Part shown: positions 7,880-18,340 of the stretch, piece by piece
Layout: each line of letters opens with the position of its first letter
Numbering within the stretch: position 1 is the first letter of the stretch
Origin: Tritrichomonas foetus
Taxonomy: Eukaryota; Parabasalia; Tritrichomonadida; Tritrichomonadidae
Direction of reading: 5' to 3'
NCBI GenBank assembly: GCA_001839685.1
Contig: MLAK01000461.1
Span: 1-35,535 of the forward strand
Length of the DNA: 35,535 nt
Program-made: the position numbers and the translations under genes
Notes under the pieces: model-generated
Seen by the model: only the letters and a program-made list of their open reading frames with translations
Told to the model about the DNA's origin: nothing
Databases searched by the model: none

Positions 7880-10800
7880 TTATCTTGGCGTTGTTGGCTT
7901 TGATAAAATAATTGTTCTCTTGTGTGTTGATGCAAATGCTGTTGTTGGTCGATTGTTTCTCGCTGATTTTACAGACACAGTTGCGTTTGATGTTTTTGGA
8001 AGAGATGTTAATGGTTTTTGCCACATATCTTTAACATTTAAATTTTGAACAGGTTTTCGTTTTTCATCATTCTTTGAAATATCATCATTAAATAAGTCAT
8101 AATTCAAGATTTGACGAGAAAATCGCATACAAAGTGATTCTAAAAGAGTTCTACTTTCTTGAACAATAGATTCATGAAATAAACCATAACATTTCGATAC
8201 AGCTTGCATAAACAAAATGGATGAATTCACAAGAAAATGATTATCATCTTCTTCAGTCAATTTTCTTTCTTTAACTAAAAAATTATTCATTGTGAGTTCA
8301 TTGGCAAGTTGTCGTGATGCTGATTCATATTTATCGCGAAATTCAAGTAAAAAATGAATAATTACTAAAGCTTCTGATCGCATTGGAAAGTGATATGTGA
8401 AATTTAACATTGCTGTTGAGTCAAATTTAAATTCAGTTTTATTGTACAACATTTCTGTAACTAAAATCTTGAAAATAGGTCCAAAATCTCCAAAGATTTC
8501 TTGAGAAATCATAGTTTTAAGCAAATTGATCCGAATTTGTCGTTCTTCTGGATATCTTCCCATTAATTGCATTTGGGTAATGTCTTTATCAACGCATGTC
8601 ATTACAAACATAATATCACGATGCATAACTTTCGGCCAGATTTCATTCAAATTATTTAAAAGTGGGAAAACAGGTGAATAATTAGGAAGATTTTGAAGAC
8701 AATAAATAATCATATTTTGAATAACATGATGAATTTTTGTCGATGGATGTGGAAGGGAATTGCATAAAGGAATTGGGCGGGAAATGGTTGATTTCAAATA
8801 TTCAAAAAGCGTTGATGAAAGTTGAAAATCGGAATCACGCCAATAAAAACAAAGACATCGAAAAAGATGTTGTAAAACATCACATATTTCGGTAACTGAA
8901 GCTAACGCTTTTGCAAATTTTTCTTCTTTTGCTTTACTTTTTGCTTTCAACATTGTTGATCCCTTTAAATCAAAGCGTGCAACATTATAAACTTGATTAT
9001 CAATTGAGCGTGCAAGTTTTTCACAATCTTTAAGTGTCAGTTCTATAGCACGAATGATAAAATCTGCTGATTCTTTAACAGGTGGGACTTGCCTTTCAAT
9101 TTCTACAGGTAAAGATGACTGTCGAATGTAAAGTTGTGCTGCTAATCGTTTTGCAATGATAATTGTTTCATTAACATCAACTGTTTCGGTTAATTCTCTA
9201 TAATCTAATGTTGGCATGAACTCAATTCCGTTTTTCTTCAAAGTATGCTGTAAATGGGATGATGACATAATTATTTGAAGAACAAAAACAGAAGAAAATG
9301 AAACGGCATCATTGACAAGATTATAATAAATTGAATCTTTTGCTTGTTCTACAAGTGCCCACAAAATGTCATTGGTTACCAATGATCCAATAGCTGCAGC
9401 TGATTCGCCAAAAAGAATAGAACGGACTACTTCTAAAGCTGGTGTACGCATTAATTCACTTCCGTTAACTTGACGTATACCAAGTGAACAATGATGAATA
9501 ATAGTTGGAACGCATAAAACATTTTGCAGAATAATGTAAGTAGGATCAAATGATTTCAGTTTAATTGCTCTAAAAGCGGAACAAATGAATGATGAAGCTT
9601 CATTTCGAACAGGAGCAAGATGGAAACAAGAAATAATTCGTTGTGGAACTTTAAAATCTAAAAATAAGCGAACTGTAGATGTAGACTGACCATTGGACCA
9701 TAATCCAGCAATAGTTTTAATTAAATTGCTTCTTTGTTTCTCAACTGGTGAACAAAGAGTATTCGCAAATAAATAAATCGTTTCGGAAAAACTGATGAAA
9801 TGATTAAAATATTGATCATTGTGTTCATTTGATCGTTCTAATGATCTCATAATAAATGGTGATGCATCTAAAGCATAACGAACAAGTGGGTGAAGTTTTG
9901 AATAAGTAAAAACATATACAGCAGCAGAATCAGTTGTTGTAAAATCAAATAATTCACGAGGACTTGCTTTAAGCGATGAACTAAGATGTCTTAGATGTGG
10001 TGAACTTGCATACAATGCAAGTAAAGACATAATGACTTCATCTACATGACCAAGTAAGGCGCCTGTTCCTTTTTCTACATTAGAAACAAATCTAGTGAAA
10101 AATCTATGAAGTGCATCAAAATTTTCATTTTCAAATGTTATTGTTGGATTAACATCTAAATGTGTAATTTTATCACTAATTGTTTTTAAAACAAAACTAA
10201 CAATTTTATCCATAAATTTAAGTTGGAATAATGAAGCAATTACACTTTCACTTGCACGAGTATCTAATGGAAATGAATATTGTATGTCTTCTTCAGCACG
10301 ATCCTCATAAAACATTAAAGAACTAATGATTCCCATTGTAAATCGGAAATTTATTTCATTTAATGAATTCAAGATAGGAGAGAAGAATTGTGACACAAAA
10401 ATATTTGGATCAGGTGATCTCATGTAACTGTCAAAGATATCAGAAACTTGAGAAGTTTGATTAAATGGATAAGTTTTTAACAGTTCTTCAACAGTTGGTC
10501 TTTTTTCCGGATCAATTTGTAAACAAGATGATATGATTTCAATAAAAACACGTGCTTCATCATAATTTACCTTTGTATTTTTGTAAGGTAAAAGTTTATA
10601 ATGATCTAATTCCAAAATAGATGCTTTTTTACTTTTAGGATTCTTAGTAGTAAAATAGCATTCACCTCGATCACCAATATTTCGATCTTTTTCCATTACA
10701 ACTGGTGCATCTTTCAGCCAATCATAAAAGAAAATAACCTTTGGATAAATTTGAGGATCACTTACAAAATCATCATCTTCAATTCGACTTTCAATTCGAA

Positions 10801-13800
10801 CATGTTTCTTTTCTATATATTGATTTGTTGTTTTCAAATGTTTTTTAAGGACAGAACCATAAGAATGTGGTAAATAGCCAGTTAGAACATATAATAATGT
10901 CATTCCAAATTGCCAAACGTCAAAAGCAGTAGTATACTTACGAGGTGGTTCATGAAAATATTCTGGTGGTAAAAATGGATTTGAATCTTGTGCGAAATGT
11001 TTAGGTAGAGGCAAATGTGTACATTTTCCATTAATTGTTGATTGCTGACAATCATAAATATTTCCAATTTTTACTGTTAAGTCATTTGCATTTAATAAAA
11101 TATTACCTGGATAAAGAGTTCTAATAATAATTCCAGCTTTATGCAACTGATACATCCCAACCAAGACACGCGAAAAAATTGAGCGAATAGCAGAAACCAA
11201 GCGCGCTGATCCACCAAGATAAGAATGAATTGTAAGATAATGAGATAAGGGAAGTGCACGAATATCCTCACTTATTACAATTACTGTGGAATTTTCATCG
11301 GTTAAAGAATTATTGAAACTATGAACATTACTTGTAACCTTTTTACAAGCATATGAAACCTTTCTAATGAGTTCAAAATGATTCTGTACAGATGTATTTC
11401 CCATAATTTTTGATGGAACATGAAGAGCACGAAGATGCATGTGTAAAATGTTATCACGACCAAATAAAAAGTATTTTGACCATGAATCATAAATACAGCG
11501 ATGACGATTTTCATCAAGAAGAGGATTTCTATTTGCTTTTTTAGTGAATTCAATTGTCCTATTTTCATTTCTAGGTGCATGTTGTTGAATATCAATTGGA
11601 GGAACAGGCTGCATTTTATTTAATTGATTTTTCTGAAAAGATGCATCAATTTCTATTTGAATTCTTCTCATTATTTCAGTTTTTACTGTATCTTCAAGAA
11701 TAGAAAGTTTTAAAAGTCTATCACTTAGAATTTTCCTTTTAAGTGAAGAAAGCCAAACACGAGGACGTGATGCATCTTTTTGAGTAGCCTCTTCAACTGT
11801 TTTAGAAAAAGTGAAAATCCCCAGATCTGTTTTTAAATTCGTAAATGGATTAATTATTTCTAAAACTTCATTAATTTTATCCGAGTCAAATGAAACATTC
11901 ACTAATGCAGAATAAAAATCAGTGGTTTTTACAGGCAAAAGTGGATTGGTGACCAACTCAACTTGTGGAATTGATCTTTTTAGTTCTTCAGGAGCAAATT
12001 TTTCTATAAATGAAGGGAATGTTTGATAAATATTTGGTAAAAATCCAATTCGTTTTAAATAATGGTAAAGCTCATATGCACTTATAGTTTTAGGAGGATG
12101 ATTCGGAATAAAAGTAAACACTTTTTTCAAATCTTGTGAAAGAAAATGCTTAGCAAATGGAAAATTTTGCTTGAGAGGATTAAATAAATTATTCATTAAA
12201 GCAGCATTAGCTTTTATATCAAACTTATCTAAAAACTCAAGACGATTTATATATTCACAACGCTTTTTTTGTAAACGTGCAACATGATCACTAAAATTAG
12301 ATGATGCTAATGTTAAAGAAACTTCTGGCTTCGAATAATTGAATGAATCAAAATCACAACATTTACATGTTTGTGCATCATTAACCATCCAAATTGAAGA
12401 AACTTGACTATCTTCAAATGCAACTGTTATCATTGTTAATTTATCCGAAAAAACAGCTGCATCAATTTTAATAGGAAGCCAAGAAAATCTATAAACTGCA
12501 ATTTCTTTAAATTGATTTCGACTTTTCGTAAATTTCATTGGTCCTAGTAAAACATCGCAAAATCTAACTTCATCAACATTCATTCTTGCAGTTGACAGCC
12601 TCAAAGGGTGTTCAGAAGTTTTTCCAAGAAGTGCATGAACAGTATAATCTTCACATGCAACATAAATCATATCGGGATCACTGGTAGCACATAAATCAGT
12701 TGGTGGTGATTGCATGGTGACGATACCAATTCGGGTAATTTGCTCGAAAATCTCTTTTAATTCATACACAAAAATAATTCCTTCTTTTGACCAAACAAAA
12801 ACTCGTTGATTAGCTTGTTTTATCATAGGAGTACTTTTTAGACCTGGATGTGAAAATTTTCTGAATTTTTGAAAGTCTAATGAAAAAATGTATAATTCTG
12901 GAAAATCAGAAAATGCGCCAATAAATCCATAAGGCTGTTCTTTAAAATGTAATGGAATTAAATTTGTAACTGATTTCATAAATCTATGCAGTGTTGATAA
13001 ATGATCAAGATTGATTAATTGGCATGGTTGAAATGTTAGAGTATCAAATAAAAGCATATTTCCTTTTTGTGGAAACAAATTTACCCAAAGAAGACCAAAA
13101 TGGTCGAAATGTAAAAACTTTGTTGCTTTTGGAACAGTCACTTCCACTTCAAGCTTAAAAGTCATAATTGATCTTTCATGCTCAAATAAATGTAAAATCC
13201 AATGAGAATCTAAACCAACAACTTGACCAGATAAAGGACAAATAGCTACATCTAAAAGTGGACTATCAATATCATTAAAAATCGAATGAGATAAAATATT
13301 ATCGGCTGTTAATGTTTTCGGCTCAGTCACAACAGCACCAATACTTGATGCGATTACACAAACACAACCAACACCACAACCTATACCCCTTCCTGAGCCA
13401 CTATAATTTCCCGAATCATTACTCGTCATGTTAAAATTGGTATTGGTTGCAGGAAAGCATATTGTTTTAGGCATCCGAATATTTACCGATTTTGTACATC
13501 TTGGAATTGGACACATGAAATTTTTGGTTATTATCCTTTCGTAGAATTTTTGATTTCGCTTTTTGAGCTCATCTCTACCTGAAAATAGAGGATTACAATA
13601 TCTAAATAAAAGTGGAATCAACTCTTTTCTTGCCCATTTAATGTTTTCTTTTTGGTCATACATCATGTCATCCATTTTGTTTTGTGAGAGTCTCCTTGGA
13701 TTAACATTGTGCCAGGGAGGAGGCAAATCAACCAGAATTTTCTTTTTTCTTGCTGGTTTTTTCGGGCCGAGCCCGGTGAAATTTCTATTGTGTGGAACGC

Positions 13801-14278
13801 CTCCAATTTTGTATTCAGGTGGCGGTTTTCTTGGTCCGTTGTTTGATAAACCGGTACTTGGCTTTTTTGGCTCCTTTCTTGGAGTTGAGTTTTTTGTTGA
13901 TGATTTTGATATCTTTCCGCGTCTTCTCAGCCGTCTCTTTCGCGGTTTTGGTTTTGGAATTGGCTCGTTTGTTTTTGCAGGATAGAAACCAAGCAGTTCG
14001 TCAAATTGATGGAGGCGTCTCTGCATTTTTTCTGAATGGAATTTTATTCGATATCGACTGAAAGCTCGAGTCAAGCGAAATAAAGCGAGGATTTCAATGA
14101 CTCTCTGAATTTTCTGTCTGTCACGATGATTTCGCCATGTTTTTTGAATGATTTTGGCATTTTTGTGATGAAAATCGCGCATGTTCTGATTGTAGCGAAA
14201 AATGTAACCACGAAAAGCTGATTGAATTTTAGTGGCTGCGATTTGCTGGCGAACTTGATCGTCAGCATATAAATTCAT
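7880..14278 (-). CDS. Giant protein: IQ motifs, propeller-like region, pseudokinase, helical repeats
   Basis: The product has 2132 residues from ATG 14278. Two IQ-type calmodulin/light-chain binding motifs lie at about 14-60 (ATKIQSAFRGYIFRYN and AKIIQKTWRNHRDR). A basic, proline-rich linker follows (about 110-200), then a segment rich in short beta strands (about 300-680) that could be a WD40-like propeller. A kinase-like fold spans about 950-1275: the catalytic loop reads IRTLYPGN, so HRD Asp is T1054 and its Lys is Y1056, and the DFG position is N1073-I-Y. No glycine-rich loop or VAIK lysine is evident. Structural parts remain (PPEYF, DVWQFG, the DPEKRP motif), so this is a pseudokinase. 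The remainder to about 2030 is helical, ARM/HEAT-like, with a basic tail. A cytoskeletal or scaffold role is inferred. The first 840 bp are less A+T-rich than the rest. An ACTTTTT/AAAAAGT inverted pair lies upstream (14316, 14369). Confidence 0.85.
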   Translation of the reverse strand: MNLYADDQVRQQIAATKIQSAFRGYIFRYNQNMRDFHHKNAKIIQKTWRNHRDRQKIQRVIEILALFRLTRAFSRYRIKFHSEKMQRRLHQFDELLGFYPAKTNEPIPKPKPRKRRLRRRGKISKSSTKNSTPRKEPKKPSTGLSNNGPRKPPPEYKIGGVPHNRNFTGLGPKKPARKKKILVDLPPPWHNVNPRRLSQNKMDDMMYDQKENIKWARKELIPLLFRYCNPLFSGRDELKKRNQKFYERIITKNFMCPIPRCTKSVNIRMPKTICFPATNTNFNMTSNDSGNYSGSGRGIGCGVGCVCVIASSIGAVVTEPKTLTADNILSHSIFNDIDSPLLDVAICPLSGQVVGLDSHWILHLFEHERSIMTFKLEVEVTVPKATKFLHFDHFGLLWVNLFPQKGNMLLFDTLTFQPCQLINLDHLSTLHRFMKSVTNLIPLHFKEQPYGFIGAFSDFPELYIFSLDFQKFRKFSHPGLKSTPMIKQANQRVFVWSKEGIIFVYELKEIFEQITRIGIVTMQSPPTDLCATSDPDMIYVACEDYTVHALLGKTSEHPLRLSTARMNVDEVRFCDVLLGPMKFTKSRNQFKEIAVYRFSWLPIKIDAAVFSDKLTMITVAFEDSQVSSIWMVNDAQTCKCCDFDSFNYSKPEVSLTLASSNFSDHVARLQKKRCEYINRLEFLDKFDIKANAALMNNLFNPLKQNFPFAKHFLSQDLKKVFTFIPNHPPKTISAYELYHYLKRIGFLPNIYQTFPSFIEKFAPEELKRSIPQVELVTNPLLPVKTTDFYSALVNVSFDSDKINEVLEIINPFTNLKTDLGIFTFSKTVEEATQKDASRPRVWLSSLKRKILSDRLLKLSILEDTVKTEIMRRIQIEIDASFQKNQLNKMQPVPPIDIQQHAPRNENRTIEFTKKANRNPLLDENRHRCIYDSWSKYFLFGRDNILHMHLRALHVPSKIMGNTSVQNHFELIRKVSYACKKVTSNVHSFNNSLTDENSTVIVISEDIRALPLSHYLTIHSYLGGSARLVSAIRSIFSRVLVGMYQLHKAGIIIRTLYPGNILLNANDLTVKIGNIYDCQQSTINGKCTHLPLPKHFAQDSNPFLPPEYFHEPPRKYTTAFDVWQFGMTLLYVLTGYLPHSYGSVLKKHLKTTNQYIEKKHVRIESRIEDDDFVSDPQIYPKVIFFYDWLKDAPVVMEKDRNIGDRGECYFTTKNPKSKKASILELDHYKLLPYKNTKVNYDEARVFIEIISSCLQIDPEKRPTVEELLKTYPFNQTSQVSDIFDSYMRSPDPNIFVSQFFSPILNSLNEINFRFTMGIISSLMFYEDRAEEDIQYSFPLDTRASESVIASLFQLKFMDKIVSFVLKTISDKITHLDVNPTITFENENFDALHRFFTRFVSNVEKGTGALLGHVDEVIMSLLALYASSPHLRHLSSSLKASPRELFDFTTTDSAAVYVFTYSKLHPLVRYALDASPFIMRSLERSNEHNDQYFNHFISFSETIYLFANTLCSPVEKQRSNLIKTIAGLWSNGQSTSTVRLFLDFKVPQRIISCFHLAPVRNEASSFICSAFRAIKLKSFDPTYIILQNVLCVPTIIHHCSLGIRQVNGSELMRTPALEVVRSILFGESAAAIGSLVTNDILWALVEQAKDSIYYNLVNDAVSFSSVFVLQIIMSSSHLQHTLKKNGIEFMPTLDYRELTETVDVNETIIIAKRLAAQLYIRQSSLPVEIERQVPPVKESADFIIRAIELTLKDCEKLARSIDNQVYNVARFDLKGSTMLKAKSKAKEEKFAKALASVTEICDVLQHLFRCLCFYWRDSDFQLSSTLFEYLKSTISRPIPLCNSLPHPSTKIHHVIQNMIIYCLQNLPNYSPVFPLLNNLNEIWPKVMHRDIMFVMTCVDKDITQMQLMGRYPEERQIRINLLKTMISQEIFGDFGPIFKILVTEMLYNKTEFKFDSTAMLNFTYHFPMRSEALVIIHFLLEFRDKYESASRQLANELTMNNFLVKERKLTEEDDNHFLVNSSILFMQAVSKCYGLFHESIVQESRTLLESLCMRFSRQILNYDLFNDDISKNDEKRKPVQNLNVKDMWQKPLTSLPKTSNATVSVKSARNNRPTTAFASTHKRTIILSKPTTPR

Positions 14279-14315
14279 TTCGAAATGATAAAAAATCTAA
14301 AATCTTTATTTGTAT

Positions 14316-14378
14316 ACTTTTTCTGCGTTTATATGGTCTTTGATTCAGATTGCAAGATCAGATAATTACAGAAAAAGT
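14316..14378 (-). promoter_or_regulatory. Inverted pair of AAAAAGT motifs upstream of the IQ gene
   Basis: ACTTTTTCTG (14316-14325) and CAGAAAAAGT (14369-14378) are exact reverse complements. The nearer copy lies 38 bp upstream of the ATG in the gene's own orientation. Similar pairs precede other genes in the window. A regulatory role is inferred from recurrence only. Confidence 0.35.
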
Positions 14379-15775
14379 TGATATTTGGAAAAAGTGAATT
14401 TATAAACGTTCGTTTAAATATAACTTTTTTATTTTGAAAATGTGTGATAAAACATATTCAATTATTTGTGAATGTAAATGGTTTTATCATGTCAATTCAT
14501 TTTCTGAATAAAATCGAAATATTTCTCTTTCAATTTTCTGTAAAAGGTATATTAAGCGGATAGCTTAACGTACGAAAAAATCGAAAAACACTATTATTGG
14601 CGCATCTGCTCAAAATCAAATAACTATATTTCGAAAACCTAATTCTTAANTGTTACCCATTATTATTATTATGTCATTTTCAAATTATTCGCGAATCGAT
14701 GGAAATTATAAAATTTGATCCTGAAGTGATAATTGCGAACTCACATTGCAGATTTGTTCATATTGGTTTATATGCTTGAATTATCATCAAAAGCGTGAAA
14801 TATGACTTCAGGATTTCTCAAAAAAGTTAAAAAACTTTCAGAAAATGAACAACTTCCGATGACTTTTGCTGCCAATTGTGGGGTCTTTCACATTCTCAAT
14901 TGGAACACTATCTTTAAATATTCTTAATGTTTATTATCACCATCATGAAAAGATTTTTTAATTGGTAGTTTTCGAGATAAAGTTATATTTTATTTTTCTT
15001 TTTAATTTTTATGTAAAATATTGAATTAATTGTGAAAAGCACATCAATTTCTGAATAATGGTGAAATTGAAGCACTGGAGATTTAGATTCCATTCTCGCA
15101 TCAAACCCCGGGAATATGTCTTGAAAAACAATGTTATTGGATTTATTACGAAAAAAATATTATTGATCAACATAATTTTTTAATGTTGATATCATGTATT
15201 TGATTTCTTCCCAAAAACTGTTCCATTGGTATTTTGTGATGACAAACCTTTTAAATACAGTCTAATTTTAGATTATATGATTAANAATTACATTACCAAA
15301 TTTAGAATTATTCCCTCTTTTTTGAATTTTNTTGAAATTACAATATTGTTGTTCTTTTTTTATTTGATGAATAGCGAAAATTTTCATAATTTATATTGCA
15401 TTAGAGTAATAAAGCCTTTATTATTTACATTTTTTTTATTATTTGTTCTCAATTTTTGAAATAAAAATATTATATCTTCAGAATTTCTTCATATCAATAT
15501 TTTTGTAATATCTTCTCTTATTATAAATAATTTCTAAATTCGCCCAATAAAATATATGATTTATGTCTTTATTATCAATTATTCATATTAAACATTAAAT
15601 TATATTCCCCCAATTTGGCTACAGACCCCAACCGCTTCTGCTTGTATACCTTTTTTCTGTATCAATTAATAACGTATTTTTTGATTATGAATTTTTTCAA
15701 ACTTTAACTGGTTGATTTTTGAAATACTTAGGTCAAATGAAAGCAGAAAACATTCTTTCGATATTCAATACTGTT
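14379..15775. other. Intergenic region with coding relics and three N positions
   Basis: A 41-codon ORF at 14802-14927 (+, ATG start, SGFLKKVKKLSENEQLPMTF) is protein-like but very short. A frame open at 15190-15459 (+) includes FFPKTVPLVFCDDKPFKYSL and then becomes hydrophobic; it has no ATG at its beginning and contains Ns at 15285 and 15331. Another N is at 14650. Both look like remains of larger genes that I cannot identify. The rest is A+T-rich without a visible feature. Confidence 0.4.
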
Positions 15776-15890
15776 AACTTTTTCATTAGAATTCCCGCGG
15801 TATTTAACGATAAAACAGCCAATAGTTTATCAGAATTCACAATTTTTGAAAATTAGTTATTCAAAAAGTTTCGCTTTAAAATCTTCATTT
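15776..15890 (+). promoter_or_regulatory. Putative TTLL promoter: AAAAAGT pair and Inr-like TCATTT
   Basis: AACTTTTT at 15776-15783 and AAAAAGTT at 15863-15870 form an inverted pair. TCATTT at 15885-15890 fits the trichomonad initiator consensus TCAYTW, with a possible start of transcription at the A (15887), 37 bp before the ATG at 15924. The initiator consensus is established for Trichomonas vaginalis; its use here is inferred. Confidence 0.35.
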
Positions 15891-15923
15891 TAATAATTCC
15901 AGATCGCCAAATTTCATCTCAGA

Positions 15924-18170
15924 ATGAAAAAGGCGAAAAAAATAAAACGAAAAAGTCGACCAGTTGCAGAATCCCACGTTACAGTCAACCTCGATCGTAC
16001 GAAATATGAAGTCGTTAGAGAATGCGCTGAAATTTCGGGCTGGCATGAAACATCGTCAACACAAAAGTGCCTCGTTTTTTGGGCTGACGCAAGTGGAACG
16101 ATTGATTTCGCATCAAGATTACAAAGGTGGCAGTTTTATAACCATTTTCCGGGGATGGGCGTGATTGCGCATAAAGTTGCTCTTTCTCGCACCTTGTCAA
16201 GAATGTTGCGTGCTTATCCGGTATTTTATGATTTCCATCCCCAAACATTTGTTTTGCCACATCACAAAACAGAATTAAAAAATTCTATGAGTTTTAATTC
16301 AAAAGTGGAGAAGGGAAACAAACTTTTAGCAAATTTCAGCAATACTACAAATAAAAATAACATTGGTAATAATAACAAAACTACTAACAATAACGAAAAT
16401 AATAAAAATAATAGAGATGATTTAAATATTCATGAAAATCATAATAATAACAAAAATAATAATAATACCATTAGAAATAGTAACATTAAAACTTTTATAA
16501 TAAAGCCTGATAAAGGATCTCAAGGAAAAGGAATTCAATTAGTTCAAGATGCAAGTGTAGTTGATGGATATTATGATAATGCTGTTGCACAAGAATATAT
16601 TGAACCATTTTTAATTAATAATTTGAAATTTGATTTAAGAATTTATGTTTTAGTTACATCAGTATCACCATTAAGAGTTTATGTTCATAAACAAGGAATG
16701 GCCAGATTTTGTACTGAACCTTATGAAAGCCCGAATAACAAAAATCTAGATAATGCTTATTCACACTTAACCAACTTTTCTTTAAATAAATCAAATGCTA
16801 ACTTTGAAGTTCTCGAAGAAGGTGGCCATAAAAGAAGTCTTGAGTCGGTTTTTAAAGATATATCCGATATGGGAGTAAATGTTGAAGAGATATGGGCAAA
16901 AATCGAAGATATTATTCGATTGACTTTAATTGCAGCACAGCCAGAACTATCGGCACATTATCATACTGCTTTAAATGTGAATGATGGGAAATCAAGATGT
17001 TTTGAAATTCTTGGATTTGATATCCTCCTTGATAAAAATGCGAAGCCATATTTACTGGAAGTTAATTGTATGCCTAGCCTTCAAAATGGATCAGATTTTG
17101 ATACAAAATTAAAGAAAACTGTTGTTTTAGAAACAATGAAAATCCTTGCAATTCCTCCAAATTTCAAGAAATTATGTATGAATCATTTTAAACAAATCTC
17201 AATGCATCGTGCAGGAAATGTAAAGCCATTATTTGATCCTAAAAAAGAAAGTGAAATTGCATTAGAAACACATTGGAAACAATTAATTCCTGTTCCAGCA
17301 AGTAACGAAAACGATTCAAATTATAAAGATATTGTTGAAATGCTCTCTATAATAACATCAAAAAGAAAGCTCAATAACAATTGTGCTCCAACACCACTCA
17401 TTAATAATCATAACAATAATAATAATAATAGCAATAGTGTAAATAATAAAGTAACTGCATCCAATGGCAATACTTCTAGCTTAAACAATAATGCAAATTC
17501 CAATAATATTTCGAATACTAATACTAATAATACTAATACTAATAATAATAATAATAATAATACAACTAATAATAATAATGAAATACAAGTTAATAATGAA
17601 GGAAGTAATGGTGTAAATCAAAATTTGGAAGATATAAATTTATTTACAAAATCGACTTCAAATTTAGCATCAGATAATGTAAATCCATACGCACCATGCA
17701 TTATTCCAAGATATGCACAAAAATTACCACGACCTGCACAAACACCACAGCCACAGCATTTAAGGCATGTTACACAAAATCTCCTTAAGAAACCAAACGT
17801 TAAAAATCCAAATTACATGGTTAAAGCACCAAAGGCTCTAATCATGGCAAACGAAGCACGAAATTTGAAAATTGTTGCTCAAGAAAAAAGAACAAAATTA
17901 CTCGATTCTGTTCCATTTCATTCAATATTTAAAGGTATTACACCATCTCCTGTTATCCCATCTGAAGAAAAAGAAAGATTAAGAATTTTAAATGCACAGA
18001 AAAACAATCCAGTATGTTCAAATATTCTCTATAGTATTCATAATTTCATTCGAGAAAATGGATACACGAAAAATGTTCAAGTATCTCAAGGAAATCCATC
18101 AAAACCACAAATGTATATGAAGATATCGACATCAACATCATCTAATTATGTTCGTAAATTTGTTGTATAG
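15924..18170 (+). CDS. Tubulin tyrosine ligase-like protein, TTLL6/13-type polyglutamylase
   Basis: The product has 748 residues. The TTL domain has an ATP-grasp fold: WADASGTID and NHFPGMGVIAHK (about residues 53-90), FHPQTFVLP, then TFIIKPDKGSQGKGIQLV (K194, K202), the FDLRIYVLV strand, the YSHLTNFSLNK loop, and FEILGFDILLD followed by LLEVNCMPSL (E379, N381) for Mg-ATP binding. The order and wording match TTLL6/TTLL13-like enzymes, which add glutamate chains to tubulin tails of flagellar and cytoskeletal microtubules. Asn-rich low-complexity segments interrupt it at about 141-189, between the N-terminal lobe and the ATP site, and at about 486-566, in the C-terminal tail. All the catalytic residues that I can recognise are present, so activity is likely. 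Whether it initiates or elongates chains cannot be told. The first 340 bp have a less A+T-rich codon use than the rest. Confidence 0.9.
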   Translation: MKKAKKIKRKSRPVAESHVTVNLDRTKYEVVRECAEISGWHETSSTQKCLVFWADASGTIDFASRLQRWQFYNHFPGMGVIAHKVALSRTLSRMLRAYPVFYDFHPQTFVLPHHKTELKNSMSFNSKVEKGNKLLANFSNTTNKNNIGNNNKTTNNNENNKNNRDDLNIHENHNNNKNNNNTIRNSNIKTFIIKPDKGSQGKGIQLVQDASVVDGYYDNAVAQEYIEPFLINNLKFDLRIYVLVTSVSPLRVYVHKQGMARFCTEPYESPNNKNLDNAYSHLTNFSLNKSNANFEVLEEGGHKRSLESVFKDISDMGVNVEEIWAKIEDIIRLTLIAAQPELSAHYHTALNVNDGKSRCFEILGFDILLDKNAKPYLLEVNCMPSLQNGSDFDTKLKKTVVLETMKILAIPPNFKKLCMNHFKQISMHRAGNVKPLFDPKKESEIALETHWKQLIPVPASNENDSNYKDIVEMLSIITSKRKLNNNCAPTPLINNHNNNNNNSNSVNNKVTASNGNTSSLNNNANSNNISNTNTNNTNTNNNNNNNTTNNNNEIQVNNEGSNGVNQNLEDINLFTKSTSNLASDNVNPYAPCIIPRYAQKLPRPAQTPQPQHLRHVTQNLLKKPNVKNPNYMVKAPKALIMANEARNLKIVAQEKRTKLLDSVPFHSIFKGITPSPVIPSEEKERLRILNAQKNNPVCSNILYSIHNFIRENGYTKNVQVSQGNPSKPQMYMKISTSTSSNYVRKFVV

Positions 18171-18297
18171 TTTTTATTTAATAATTTTTTTTAGTCTCTT
18201 ATTTTTTCTTTAAGAAAATTCAATGTATATTTGTCCTGATCGATATGACCAAATAATCATAGAAGTAAATTCATGAATTAAACGGTCAAATAAGTTG

Positions 18298-18338
18298 AAA
18301 AAGTTTTATCGTCGTTATCGTCATCGATACAATCATTC
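18298..18338 (+). promoter_or_regulatory. Putative promoter of the multi-pass membrane protein gene
   Basis: AAAAAGTT lies at 18298-18305 and an initiator-like TCATTC at 18333-18338, only a few bases before the ATG at 18341. The last base departs from the TCAYTW consensus. Very short 5' leaders are normal in trichomonads. Only 170 bp separate this gene from the TTLL stop. Confidence 0.3.
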
Positions 18339-18340
18339 AA

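Noticed and set aside
13563..14061. Two plus-strand ORFs of 140 and 89 codons
   Set aside because: They lie antisense inside the 5' part of the IQ gene, where higher G+C makes the opposite frames open by chance.
16340..16495. Intron within the TTLL gene at the Asn-rich tract
   Set aside because: The frame is open throughout, and there are no splice signals; Asn-rich insertions are plausible coding sequence.
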